Shown: piece by piece, positions 1-7,941 of the stretch
Layout of the letters: every line of letters begins with the position of its first letter
Position numbering within the stretch: the first letter of the stretch is position 1
Origin: an uncultured Corynebacterium sp.
GTDB lineage: Bacteria > Actinomycetota > Actinomycetes > Mycobacteriales > Mycobacteriaceae
Length of the DNA: 64,000 nucleotides
Direction of reading: 5' to 3'
Assembly (NCBI RefSeq): GCF_947253065.1
Contig: NZ_CAMXWS010000001.1
Location: 1-64,000 of the forward strand
The notes under the pieces: generated by a model
What the model was told of the DNA's origin: nothing
Seen by the model: only the letters and a program-made list of their open reading frames with translations
The model's database searches: none
Translations under genes and position numbers: made by a program

Positions 1-110
1 TCTTTGCTGGTTTCGTGTACATAGTGAAGAATTTTGATCTTCAGCCACCAAAGTCCAGCAGCGGGCTGGGCGGCCCTAGAATGGGGTCCGACTTCTCTTA
101 ACTGCAATGC

Positions 111-148
111 AAAACACCCCTCCGACCTGCGTCGAAAGGGTGTTGTTT
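111..148 (-). terminator. Rho-independent terminator of tRNA-Leu
   Basis: Read on the minus strand, an ACACCC...GGGGTGT stem, extended by an inner TCGAC/GTCGG pairing, is followed by TTTT. It lies immediately 3' of the tRNA-Leu gene. The 110 bases before it show no gene that I can support. Confidence 0.75.
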
Positions 149-150
149 TG

Positions 151-236
151 TGCCCGAGGGGGGACTTGAACCCCCACGTCCGTTAATAGGACACTAGCAC
201 CTCAAGCTAGCGCGTCTGCCATTCCGCCACCCGGGC
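151..236 (-). tRNA. tRNA-Leu, anticodon GAG
   Basis: The minus strand folds into an 86-nt class II tRNA. It has a GCCCGGG/CTCGGGC acceptor stem, a CTAGC/GCTAG anticodon stem around the loop TTGAGGT (anticodon GAG, reading CUC and CUU), a long variable arm and a canonical GGTTCAAGTCC T-arm. The 3' CCA is not encoded. A terminator follows directly, so it is probably a single-gene unit. Confidence 0.95.
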
Positions 237-342
237 TTTGGGTGTTTCAGCCTTGCGGCTGGGCACTCGTAGAACTATAGGACGAAGCGCACCGCTCCGG
301 CAAATCGCCACGTCAAACGATAGATCACGGTACAAAGGAAAC

Positions 343-870
343 ATGACTGTTTCGTATGTATCCGACCGTTTCCCCGGCCCAGACCCGTACGCACCGCTGG
401 TCAGCGTCCCAGCATTTCCCGTCACCTCCACCGACCTGGTCGATGGGGACAAGCTTCCTGACGCACAGACTGGAGACACAGGCATCTCCCCGCAGCTCGC
501 CTGGTCTGATCTGCCGGAAGGTACCAAGAGCATTGCCATCACCTGCTTCGACCCCGACGCACCAACAGCCTCAGGCTTCTGGCACTGGGCAGCGTTCAAT
601 ATTCCTGTTGACGTGACGGAACTGCCCACGGATGCAGGCTCCAAGGACGGTCTTGGCGTCGGCGCTGTTGTCCTCACCGGAGATTCCGGCGTGCAGGGCT
701 ACTACGGCTCAAACCCGCCCGCAGGACACGGCCCGCACCGTTACCTCTTCGCGGTGCACGCAGTAGACACGGAGCTCCCAGCAGAGATCGCTAACCCGAC
801 CCAGCTTGGGTTCAACCTGAACTTCCATTCTCTGGGTCGCGCGATCATTTGGGGTTGGGACGAGAACTAA
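343..870 (+). CDS. YbhB/YbcL family Raf kinase inhibitor-like (PEBP) protein
   Basis: A 175-residue protein of the bacterial PEBP family, close to the usual length of about 160-180. The signature region 'SPQLAWSDLPEGTKS' is followed by 'ITCFDPDAP' and 'FWHWAAFNIP', which form the conserved anion-binding pocket. 'GPHRYLFAVHAVD' is the second family signature. No signal peptide is seen, so it is probably cytoplasmic. I chose the ATG at 343 because AAAGGAA lies just upstream; the longer in-frame opening from 238 runs into the tRNA. The biochemical role of bacterial family members is not settled. Its stop codon overlaps that of convergent pyrD. Confidence 0.9.
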   Translation: MTVSYVSDRFPGPDPYAPLVSVPAFPVTSTDLVDGDKLPDAQTGDTGISPQLAWSDLPEGTKSIAITCFDPDAPTASGFWHWAAFNIPVDVTELPTDAGSKDGLGVGAVVLTGDSGVQGYYGSNPPAGHGPHRYLFAVHAVDTELPAEIANPTQLGFNLNFHSLGRAIIWGWDEN

Positions 871-1943
871 TTTTTCCAGCCCAGTCCACTGCCCACGGCT
901 TCGCTGATCGAGCTCAGGCCGTGGGCTTCGACCTGCTTCGCCAACCCGCGGTGGATACGACGGATCCAGCCGAGTCCGCCGTAAATGAACGGCGTGTAGC
1001 CCTGTAGCAGGCTCGCGCCAGCGGCGATGCGTTCCCACGCCTGCTCCGGCGTCGAAATACCGCCGACACTAACCAAGACAAGTTTGCCGCCCACACGCGC
1101 GTTCAGTTGCTTGAGCACTTCCAAAGATCGCTTCTCGACGGGCGCCCCCGAGATTCCTCCCGCACCCATCTCTTCCACTTCAGTGCGATCCGTGGCTAGG
1201 CCTTCGCGACTGATCGTGGTGTTCGTGGCCACGATCCCGTCGAGTCCAAGTTCCACGGCGAGGTCTGCGACGGCATCGATGTCCTCGTCGCTGAGGTCCG
1301 GTGCAATCTTGACCAGCACCGGTGTATCAGTCGACTCCTTGACGGCCGTCAGGATCGGACGCAACTCCTCAATGGCCTGAAGGTCACGCAAGCCGGGCGT
1401 ATTAGGGGAGGAGACATTCACCACCAGGTAATCTGCCAGCGGGCCCAGAAGACTTGCTCCGGTGCGGTAATCACGCACCGCATCATCCGAGGTCTTGTTC
1501 TTACCGATGTTGATGCCCACCACATCATTCGACTTACGGCGCTCCAGATTCTTCGCCACCGTCAAAGCTCCGTCATTATTGAAACCCATCCGGTTCAAAA
1601 TCGCCTTGTCGGCAGGCAGGCGGTACAGACGTGGCGCCGGATTTCCTGGTTGCGGTCGGGGAGTGACCGTGCCCAACTCGGCATAACCGAAACCGAGCGC
1701 ACCCCAAGCATCGATCGCCGTCGCATTCTTATCAAAGCCTGCTGCCAGTCCCAGTGGTGCAGGGAAACGCACGCCAAAAAGGTTTTGCTCGAGACGCTTG
1801 TCATGAACGCGCACGACCTTTTCCATCGCACGATTAGCAGGTGCAACGGAGCTCAACAACCCGACAGCACCGCTGATGATGCCGTGAATACGCTCCGGCG
1901 GGAGCAAGAACATGACCTTCAGGAGTGCGTCGTATGCGCGCAT
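867..1943 (-). CDS. pyrD: Quinone-dependent dihydroorotate dehydrogenase (class 2)
   Basis: A 358-residue membrane-associated flavoenzyme that oxidises dihydroorotate to orotate and passes the electrons to quinone, in de novo pyrimidine synthesis. The N-terminal helix region (about residues 1-40) that inserts in the membrane in class 2 enzymes is present. FMN/substrate motifs include 'GFDKNA', 'LGTVTPRPQPGNP', 'NRMGFNN' and 'VNVSSPNTPGLR'; the last holds the serine used as catalytic base in class 2. 'GGISTPEQAWE' near the C terminus binds the FMN phosphate. The start at 1943 removes 39 unconserved residues from the longest open frame. Confidence 0.95.
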   Translation of the reverse strand: MRAYDALLKVMFLLPPERIHGIISGAVGLLSSVAPANRAMEKVVRVHDKRLEQNLFGVRFPAPLGLAAGFDKNATAIDAWGALGFGYAELGTVTPRPQPGNPAPRLYRLPADKAILNRMGFNNDGALTVAKNLERRKSNDVVGINIGKNKTSDDAVRDYRTGASLLGPLADYLVVNVSSPNTPGLRDLQAIEELRPILTAVKESTDTPVLVKIAPDLSDEDIDAVADLAVELGLDGIVATNTTISREGLATDRTEVEEMGAGGISGAPVEKRSLEVLKQLNARVGGKLVLVSVGGISTPEQAWERIAAGASLLQGYTPFIYGGLGWIRRIHRGLAKQVEAHGLSSISEAVGSGLGWKN

Positions 1944-1962
1944 GAGACTGACTTCCAATCCT

Positions 1963-2943
1963 TTAATTTTCTGGAGTGACGATGTGCAGGCCGGCACCGG
2001 AGGCGGAACCGATGAGAAGTGTGCCGTCGTCAAGCGACACCATGTTTTGTGCGTCCGCAACTGTGCTTACCTTGCGCTGCTCGCGCGGCACGCCCTTCGA
2101 AATATCGTAAGCGGTAGCCGTATTGGCCTCTGTCGATGTGATCCATGCGAACTTGTGCGCCGGATCCCACGCGACCGCCCACGGGGTGGCGTCCGTGGGA
2201 ACCGTCTGGTGCAGACGCACGACCTCACCCGTCGTGTACACCAACAGCTGGTCACCCGTCGCGTCAGATGCGAGCACCAAACCGTCCTCGCCGAATGCCG
2301 CCTGGCCGACGCCAAGCCCCACGCGCAAGGTGCCGCCCTGGCGACTTTTCGCCAGCTGGATGTCCTGAATCGTCGTATCAAATCGGTTCAGACGCACCAC
2401 CGTGTCCTGTTGTGCAAGGACGAAATCCGATGGACGTGCGACCGTGATGCCGTCAGTCTTCGTCCCATCGGCGTCGTACACCCAGACCTTTGGCTCGTCG
2501 ACAGAACCGGCGATGACCGCGCCGTTGGGAAGCGCTGCTGCAACCGTGACCGGATCCTCAGGCGTGAACGAATTCTTCTCTGTGCCCTTGAAAACGCGTA
2601 CCTCGCCATCGCACACCGTCACGAACGCACCGACATTTGCCGTGACATCCCCGCACGACTCCGGGAGCTCGTGCGATGTCCCTGAGCCGTCCTTGATTTC
2701 CTCCAACGAGCCAATTTGCAGCTTGCCATCAGCACGAATACCGATGGTGCCGTCCGTGACCTCAATATCTTCGACAGCCGGGAAATCCAACACCTCGCCA
2801 TTCAACTCACCAGTCGGGGGCGACTGCGCCGGCTCCGCATTGCCCATATCCGGCACCTCCTGCGGCACTCCCGGCGGCTGCGAACACCCAGCAAGAAGCA
2901 ATGTTGAACCGGCAAGAACAGTCAAAAAACGGCGAAGTTTCAC
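1963..2943 (-). CDS. Putative lipoprotein with beta-propeller-like repeats
   Basis: About 326 residues. The N terminus is a lipoprotein signal: two Arg, a hydrophobic stretch and the lipobox 'LLLAGC', with Cys about 20 residues from the start. The rest has repeated hydrophobic/Gly/Asp strands ('VWVYDADG', 'LLVYTTGEV', 'AWDPAHKFAWITSTEA') resembling a YncE/WD40-type propeller; this is inference from pattern only. I chose the GTG at 2943 because AAGGTAAG lies upstream; an ATG at 2976 would add 11 residues. It sits between pyrD (19 bp away) and divergent uppP. The function is unknown; an envelope location is likely. Confidence 0.8.
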   Translation of the reverse strand: MKLRRFLTVLAGSTLLLAGCSQPPGVPQEVPDMGNAEPAQSPPTGELNGEVLDFPAVEDIEVTDGTIGIRADGKLQIGSLEEIKDGSGTSHELPESCGDVTANVGAFVTVCDGEVRVFKGTEKNSFTPEDPVTVAAALPNGAVIAGSVDEPKVWVYDADGTKTDGITVARPSDFVLAQQDTVVRLNRFDTTIQDIQLAKSRQGGTLRVGLGVGQAAFGEDGLVLASDATGDQLLVYTTGEVVRLHQTVPTDATPWAVAWDPAHKFAWITSTEANTATAYDISKGVPREQRKVSTVADAQNMVSLDDGTLLIGSASGAGLHIVTPEN

Positions 2944-3012
2944 AGCGCTTACCTTATCAAGACCCAGCAGTTTCACCGCGTCGCGCTACGGCCACCGTGC
3001 GTGGGAGCTGTA

Positions 3013-3879
3013 GTGTGTCCCTCTGTGATCGCAGCAAACCCAGAAACCATGTCATGGCTCCAGGTGATCGTCCTATCCATCGTCCAGGGCCTCACTGAAT
3101 TTCTGCCTGTGTCCTCCTCCGGACACCTGCGCATCGTCTCCCAGCTGTTCTGGGGCCAAGACGCCGGCGCGAGCTTCACCGCCGTGATCCAACTCGGCAC
3201 AGAGCTCGCTGTCCTCGTATTCTTCGCTAAAGAGATCTGGCAGATTCTCTCCGGCTGGTTCCGCGGCCTAGTCAACAAAGAGGCGCGTGGCTTCGATTAC
3301 CGCATGGGCTGGATGGTCATTGTCGGCACCATCCCGGTTGCTGTGCTCGGTTTGCTGCTCAAGGACCTGATCCGTGAGAATTTCCGCAACCTTTGGATCA
3401 CCGCTGCAGTGCTCATCCTGTTCTCTTTCGTGTTCATCTTCGCTGAGCGTTTCGGCAATAAAACCCGTGGCTACGAAGAACTGACCATGAAAGACGCCCT
3501 TGTCATGGGCCTGTGGCAGTGCCTTGCGCTCATCCCGGGCGTATCCCGCTCTGGCGGCACCATCTCCGGTGGCCTTTTCCTCGGTCTTGACCGCGAAGTC
3601 GCCACTCGCTTCAGCTTCCTGCTCGCCATTCCGGCAGTTCTCGCTTCAGGGCTCTTTTCGCTTCCCGACGCCTTCGCTCCCCAAGCCGGCCAATCCGCCA
3701 CCGGTGCCCAGTTACTCGTGGGCTCGATCGTCGCGTTCGCCCTTGGCTATGCCTCGATCGCCTGGCTTCTGAAGTTCGTCTCTAATAACTCCTTTGCCTG
3801 GTTCGCTGCATACCGCATCCCGCTGGGCATCATCGTGATGATTCTGCTCGCCACCGGGGTGATGAGCGCCGCTGGATAA
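3013..3879 (+). CDS. uppP: Undecaprenyl-diphosphatase
   Basis: An integral membrane enzyme (about 288 residues) that dephosphorylates undecaprenyl diphosphate to recycle the lipid carrier for peptidoglycan and arabinogalactan synthesis. The BacA/UppP family motifs are intact: 'QGLTEFLPVSSSGHL' near the N terminus and 'PGVSRSGGT' in the middle, together with about eight hydrophobic segments. Start choice is uncertain. GTG codons at 3001, 3013 and 3025 and ATG at 3049 are all in frame; GGGAG just before 3013 favours that one, and family members usually carry a short N-terminal extension. A strong terminator follows. Confidence 0.93.
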   Translation: MCPSVIAANPETMSWLQVIVLSIVQGLTEFLPVSSSGHLRIVSQLFWGQDAGASFTAVIQLGTELAVLVFFAKEIWQILSGWFRGLVNKEARGFDYRMGWMVIVGTIPVAVLGLLLKDLIRENFRNLWITAAVLILFSFVFIFAERFGNKTRGYEELTMKDALVMGLWQCLALIPGVSRSGGTISGGLFLGLDREVATRFSFLLAIPAVLASGLFSLPDAFAPQAGQSATGAQLLVGSIVAFALGYASIAWLLKFVSNNSFAWFAAYRIPLGIIVMILLATGVMSAAG

Positions 3880-3885
3880 TTTCGG

Positions 3886-3926
3886 ACCCCTGTGGATAAC
3901 TTCGGTTTGTCCACAGGGGTTTTGTT
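3886..3926 (+). terminator. Rho-independent terminator after uppP
   Basis: A perfect 11-bp stem ACCCCTGTGGA/TCCACAGGGGT with a 17-nt loop is followed by TTTGTTG. It ends the uppP transcript before the HNH gene. Confidence 0.85.
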
Positions 3927-3969
3927 GTGCGCTTTTCTTGGGGGCCCTCGTCGGTTTAGGTTTTGGGGC

Positions 3970-5040
3970 ATGACACCTTTTACCGCGATGTTGGCCCCGC
4001 TTGGTGGGCCGCTTGATGCCCTGGCGCATTTTGACCGCCAGGAAGCCATCGATGCTGGCATCGATCCGGTCGCGGTAGACAAATGGGCCGAGCTTCACAC
4101 GGTGTATTTCGGTGCGACGCGTGCGACGCGTAAGCAAGCCCAAGCTCTTCGTATTGCGCGTTCGACGTCGAAGTCGTTGGATCAGCTGGTGTTTATTGAG
4201 CAGCAGGTCAAAAAGGCCAAGGATCCGTGGAAGACGCGTTTGGCCCTGTTGTCGGTGGAGGGGAACTACGCGACGTTGAAGCGTCGCGCAAAAGACATCG
4301 TCGAAGTCCCCGAGAAGCCTGCCCCGAAGACGTCGGTGCGGTTTACTAAATCGCGTAAAGGCAAGCGGTCGTTTACTGCTACGGGTTCTGAGCGTGATAT
4401 CGCTGCCCTGGAACACGCCCTGCGCCAGAACCTGGATGCCACCCGGCCTGAGGGTCCGCAGATGTATGAGGCGTTTGCCCGCCTGTTGCGTTCTGGTGGT
4501 GGGGTGGCCTCTGCGGTGCCACGGCCGTTGGTGGTCGTCCCTCTGGCAGATCATATTTCGATCCTCGGTGGCCGCGGCGATGAAACGATTCTTGGGTTGT
4601 CGGATGGCACCACCATGACGGGGGCGGAATACCTTGCCCAGCTTCATGGTGCTGAGCTTGAGGTGGCGTTGTTCCACCCGGCGGAAGGTGCGGTGAACCT
4701 GTACCGCACGCAGCGTTTTGCCAACAGCAAGCAAAGAGACCTAGCCCGGGCAACAATGACGACGTGTCCGGTGCCGGGGTGCCGGCATGCTGCGGATCAT
4801 TGCGAGATCCACCACATCACTGCCTGGGTGCATGGTGGTGAGACGAATATGGCCAATTTGGCGCCGGTGTGTAGGTATCACAACCGCACTAATGATGATG
4901 ACCCATGGCGCACACACCGCGGGCGCATACGAAGACGACGCGGCAGCCCGATCTGGGTTTCACCACGAGGAAAACCGGTGCCGAATACCACCCACCGGTA
5001 CGGAGCCATGCACCTACTGTTCGGAGAAGGTGGCGCATAG
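3970..5040 (+). CDS. DUF222/HNH endonuclease domain protein (13E12-like)
   Basis: About 356 residues. The N-terminal two thirds resemble the DUF222 region of the actinobacterial 13E12-type HNH proteins. The C terminus (about residues 262-310) carries the HNH nuclease motif: 'CPVPGC', then 'CEIHHITAWVHGG', 'NLAPVCRYHN'. Paired Cys residues before and after suggest a structural zinc. The ATG at 3970 is preferred because the upstream in-frame codons lie inside the uppP terminator. Such genes are often multicopy and of variable position in actinobacteria. Target and role are unknown; no partner gene for a defence system is adjacent. Confidence 0.85.
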   Translation: MTPFTAMLAPLGGPLDALAHFDRQEAIDAGIDPVAVDKWAELHTVYFGATRATRKQAQALRIARSTSKSLDQLVFIEQQVKKAKDPWKTRLALLSVEGNYATLKRRAKDIVEVPEKPAPKTSVRFTKSRKGKRSFTATGSERDIAALEHALRQNLDATRPEGPQMYEAFARLLRSGGGVASAVPRPLVVVPLADHISILGGRGDETILGLSDGTTMTGAEYLAQLHGAELEVALFHPAEGAVNLYRTQRFANSKQRDLARATMTTCPVPGCRHAADHCEIHHITAWVHGGETNMANLAPVCRYHNRTNDDDPWRTHRGRIRRRRGSPIWVSPRGKPVPNTTHRYGAMHLLFGEGGA

Positions 5041-5148
5041 CACCCACGGCCACGTTGTCATGCCGTAAACCAGCAGCAGGAGGGCGTTCGACCTGCCCTT
5101 ATTACGTCTGTGCATGCTTGTCTCATCGTGAGCTGTAGGGTGGGCTGC

Positions 5149-6372
5149 ATGCATTCTTGGCCTACTCCTGCGGTTCCGTCGGTTGCTGGTACTCCTGTGC
5201 CGCTCGCGTTGTATGACACGGCGGATGGGGGTGTAAGGGTCGTCGATACGCGTGGTGATGAAGTCGGCCTTTATGTTTGCGGCATCACCCCGTACGACTC
5301 GACTCACCTTGGTCACGCGGCGACGTATCTCACTTTCGACCTTGTATACCGCCAACTGCTGGCCAACGGGCACAAGGTTCACTATGTGCAGAACATTACG
5401 GATGTCGACGACCCGCTCTTTGAGCGTGCTGAGCGTGACGGAGTGGACTGGCGCGAGCTCGGCACCAGCCAGATCGACCTGTTTCGCAGCGACATGGAGA
5501 TTCTCTCGGTCATCCCGCCGCGCGACTACATCGGCGCGATGGAAGCCATCGACGAAGTCATCGAGATGGTGCAAACGCTGCTGGATAAGGGCATCGCATA
5601 TACGCTTATCGACGACACCTCCGGCGCCACCGACATCTACGCCCCCATCACCGCGACCGAGCAGTTCGGCTACGAGTCGAACCTGGACCGCGAAGCAATG
5701 GAAAAATTCTTCGCTGAACGTGGCGGCGATCCCGACCGCGCAGGCAAACGCGACCCACTCGACGCCCTTTTGTGGCGGGGCCACAGGGAAGGGGAGCCGG
5801 CGTGGGATTCTCCCTTCGGTGCAGGTCGTCCTGGCTGGCATATTGAGTGCTCTGCGATTGCGACGAACCGCCTCGGGACCACGTTTGCAATCCAGGGCGG
5901 CGGAAGCGACCTGGCTTTCCCGCACCACGAATTCTCCGCGGCGCACGCTGAGGCGACGTACGACATCGACCGCATGGCCGGCCACTACGTACATACGGGC
6001 ATGATTGCTCTCGACGGCGTGAAGATGTCCAAGTCGCTGGGCAACCTTGTCTTTGTTCACAAGCTCTCCGAAGAGGGACACGAACCCTCCGCGATCCGCC
6101 TTGCAGTTTTTGCGGGTCATTACCGCCAGGACCGCGACTTCTCGTACGAGGTCCTCAAGGAAGCAGAAACTCGTTTGTCTACCTGGCGCGAGGCGCTCAA
6201 GCAAGAGGTGAGTGAAGGGGAGGCGACGGGGGTCGTCGATAAGCTGCGTGCAGCGCTTGCCGACGATCTCGACACCGTTTCCGCCCTCAACATCGTCGAC
6301 GAAGCCACCGGCGACCACAACGGAATCATTGCTGATGCGCTCGACGGCTTACTTGGCGTGCAGCTCCGCTGA
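5149..6372 (+). CDS. mshC: L-cysteine:1D-myo-inosityl 2-amino-2-deoxy-alpha-D-glucopyranoside ligase
   Basis: A 407-residue cysteinyl-tRNA-synthetase paralogue that joins Cys to GlcN-Ins with ATP, the third step of mycothiol synthesis. Visible: the zinc/cysteine-site Cys in 'YVCGITPYDSTHLGHA' (the HIGH-like motif is in the same stretch), 'GWHIECSAIA' and 'FPHHEFSAAHAEA' for the remaining zinc ligands, and 'KMSKSLGN' (KMSKS). The length fits MshC and is shorter than CysS, because the C-terminal tRNA-binding region is missing. The ATG at 5149 starts the conserved 'SWPTPAVP' segment. Two copies of the repeated 11-mer lie inside this gene. Confidence 0.95.
   Translation: MHSWPTPAVPSVAGTPVPLALYDTADGGVRVVDTRGDEVGLYVCGITPYDSTHLGHAATYLTFDLVYRQLLANGHKVHYVQNITDVDDPLFERAERDGVDWRELGTSQIDLFRSDMEILSVIPPRDYIGAMEAIDEVIEMVQTLLDKGIAYTLIDDTSGATDIYAPITATEQFGYESNLDREAMEKFFAERGGDPDRAGKRDPLDALLWRGHREGEPAWDSPFGAGRPGWHIECSAIATNRLGTTFAIQGGGSDLAFPHHEFSAAHAEATYDIDRMAGHYVHTGMIALDGVKMSKSLGNLVFVHKLSEEGHEPSAIRLAVFAGHYRQDRDFSYEVLKEAETRLSTWREALKQEVSEGEATGVVDKLRAALADDLDTVSALNIVDEATGDHNGIIADALDGLLGVQLR
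5604..5614 (+). repeat. Dispersed 11-mer GCTTATCGACG, copy 1
   Basis: Inside mshC in the sense direction, read as L-I-D-D. The following ACACC fits the NCNCC extension. Confidence 0.85.
6234..6244 (-). repeat. Dispersed 11-mer, copy 2
   Basis: Inside mshC but antisense, so the gene reads V-V-D-K-L here. The 3' flank on the minus strand is ACCCC, a full match to NCNCC. Confidence 0.85.
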
Positions 6373-6393
6373 ACTTGGGGAATGATAGCGGGC

Positions 6394-6774
6394 ATGACCA
6401 TTCGCGCTCAGTTCCAATCCGACGTCGACGAATTCATCGATGACCTGACCACCTTCGCCACCGGCTCCTACCTTCAAGAAAGCGACAAGGAGCTGTGGGA
6501 GGAACCTTTCGACCCGGCAGTGCTGCCTGATCTGAAAAAGCTGATCGAAATGTACCTCGACGCGCTGGATCTCCTCGGCGATGATCCGGATGGGCCGAAG
6601 CTGCTCTCGGTTGTAGAGCCGTTTTTCAATAACCTCAACGAGTTCAACGCCAAGCATGCTGACGCGGTGCTTGAACCGGAAGAAAAGGCTGACCTGCAGG
6701 ATCTTGCGTACCGCACGGCCGCTGCGACCGGCGCGGACGATGACGCTTTGAACTCGCTTCCTGAGCTTGACTAG
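6394..6774 (+). CDS. Small acidic conserved hypothetical protein
   Basis: A 126-residue, strongly acidic protein without signal peptide or membrane segment. It looks all-helical, with a central stretch of the form 'PDLKKLIEMYLDALDLLGD' and a tail ending '...NSLPELD'. I do not recognise a domain. It begins 22 bp after mshC and overlaps the following HAD gene by 8 bp, so the three are probably co-transcribed. The ATG at 6394 gives a start matching 'MTIRAQF'; an ATG four codons earlier is possible. Confidence 0.75.
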   Translation: MTIRAQFQSDVDEFIDDLTTFATGSYLQESDKELWEEPFDPAVLPDLKKLIEMYLDALDLLGDDPDGPKLLSVVEPFFNNLNEFNAKHADAVLEPEEKADLQDLAYRTAAATGADDDALNSLPELD

Positions 6775-7471
6775 GCCAGCAGCACCCAGCGCTGTTTTCT
6801 GGGACATGGACGGCACCATGGTGGACACGGAGCCACTGTGGGGGATTGCGACGTATGAGCTGTCGGAACGTCTTGGTCGACGACTCAGCGCCGAGAAGCG
6901 TGAGGAGACAGTCGGCGGCAGCTTCGCCAACACGTTGCGCGTGTGCGCGGATTGGGCGGGCATTTCGCTTGACGACGCCGCCTACACCTCCCACCGCCAA
7001 TGGATGTACCGCCGCATGGCGCAACTGTTAGAGGGCTCTCTCGAGCCGAACCCGGGTATCCGGGAAGTCTTGTCTTCACTGAAGGCGGCTGGTGTTCCCA
7101 TGTTCGTGACCACGAACACCGAGCGTGAATTGGCTGACCGCTGCATCGACGCGGTCGGTAGGGACTTCTTCACCGGCTCGGTGACAGGCGATGAGGTGGA
7201 ACACCCTAAGCCAGCTCCAGACATGTACCTCAAAGCTGCTGCATTGGTGGGTAAAGACCCCACCGAATGCTTGGTGTTCGAGGACTCGTGGGCCGGTATG
7301 TCTGCTGCCGCTGCAGCCGGATGTGTCGTTCTCGGCCTCGTCGGGGTCGACCCAGTAACAGGACCGAAAGCTCCGGTTCCTGCAGGCGTCACGCCCTTCG
7401 ATGCCGGTCACTTTATCGGAGCTACGGCAGAAGACGTCGCTGCCTGGTTCCACGACGCAGCCACCGTCTAG
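6767..7471 (+). CDS. HAD-superfamily hydrolase (subfamily IA, phosphatase/phosphoglucomutase-like)
   Basis: A 234-residue cytosolic phosphohydrolase. Motif I 'FWDMDGTMVDTEP' carries the nucleophile Asp and the second Asp. The cap domain follows (about residues 20-90). Motif II is the Thr in 'MFVTTNTE', motif III the Lys in 'HPKPAPDMY', and motif IV 'VFEDSWAG'. The substrate cannot be told from sequence; relatives include phosphoglycolate and sugar-phosphate phosphatases. The start is a TTG that overlaps the end of the preceding gene. The stop codon lies inside a 17-bp tandem repeat. Confidence 0.88.
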   Translation: MTRPAAPSAVFWDMDGTMVDTEPLWGIATYELSERLGRRLSAEKREETVGGSFANTLRVCADWAGISLDDAAYTSHRQWMYRRMAQLLEGSLEPNPGIREVLSSLKAAGVPMFVTTNTERELADRCIDAVGRDFFTGSVTGDEVEHPKPAPDMYLKAAALVGKDPTECLVFEDSWAGMSAAAAAGCVVLGLVGVDPVTGPKAPVPAGVTPFDAGHFIGATAEDVAAWFHDAATV

Positions 7472-7494
7472 ACGCAGCCACCGTCTAGACGCAG
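7454..7494. repeat. 17-bp tandem repeat, 2.4 copies
   Basis: The unit GACGCAGCCACCGTCTA occurs at 7454-7470 and 7471-7487, and a partial GACGCAG follows. The first copy contains the HAD stop codon (TAG at 7469-7471). It looks like a recent slippage duplication at the end of the gene. Confidence 0.9.
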
Positions 7495-7659
7495 TTTGGC
7501 GCCGACACCAACACCCGCTTGTCTCAGCAGTTCACTTCAACCTTTTGTGCAGGTCGCCAGAGCTGCACGCTAGGTTTTCAGCGGCTGGGTCGAAGGTTTG
7601 TTCATTTCGCTTGGTATGGCATGGATCACGGAAAGAACTTCTAGGTTAAAGTGATCTGC

Positions 7660-7923
7660 GTGAAGAATTTCGACGATCTTTTTGCTGAATTGACTACGAA
7701 GGCTGCCGAACGACCGGAGGGGTCGGGAACGGTGGAGGCGCTTGATAAGGGCGCGCACTTCATTGGCAAGAAGATCATCGAGGAAGCTGGCGAGGTGTGG
7801 ATCGCTTCCGAGTATCAGTCGGACGCTGAGCTCGCTGAGGAAATGAGCCAGCTGATGTATTGGACCCAGGTGATGATGCTTCACCGTGGTCTGACCCCTG
7901 ACGATATTTACAAGTACCTCTAG
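7660..7923 (+). CDS. hisE: Phosphoribosyl-ATP pyrophosphatase
   Basis: An 87-residue enzyme that hydrolyses phosphoribosyl-ATP to phosphoribosyl-AMP, the second step of histidine synthesis. The MazG-like fold motifs 'ALDKGAHFIGKKIIEEAGEVW' and 'ELAEEMSQLMYW' supply the metal-binding Glu/Asp residues. The GTG at 7660 gives the standard length. A GTG at 7651 is in frame, three codons upstream, and follows a TAGGTT -10-like element at 7642, so a short-leader transcript is plausible. hisG follows after 18 bp. Confidence 0.93.
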   Translation: MKNFDDLFAELTTKAAERPEGSGTVEALDKGAHFIGKKIIEEAGEVWIASEYQSDAELAEEMSQLMYWTQVMMLHRGLTPDDIYKYL

Positions 7924-7941
7924 AGGAGCACCCACTTCACC

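Noticed and set aside
1912..2685. 257-codon plus-strand frame over the lipoprotein gene
   Set aside because: Arg/Asp/His-rich shadow frame with no RBS or domain; the minus strand has a clear lipoprotein signal.
3970..5040. The HNH/DUF222 gene as part of a defence island
   Set aside because: Its neighbours are uppP and mshC, both house-keeping; no methyltransferase, helicase or toxin-like partner is adjacent.
5014..6318. 434-codon open frame opposite mshC
   Set aside because: Shadow; mshC motifs are on the plus strand.
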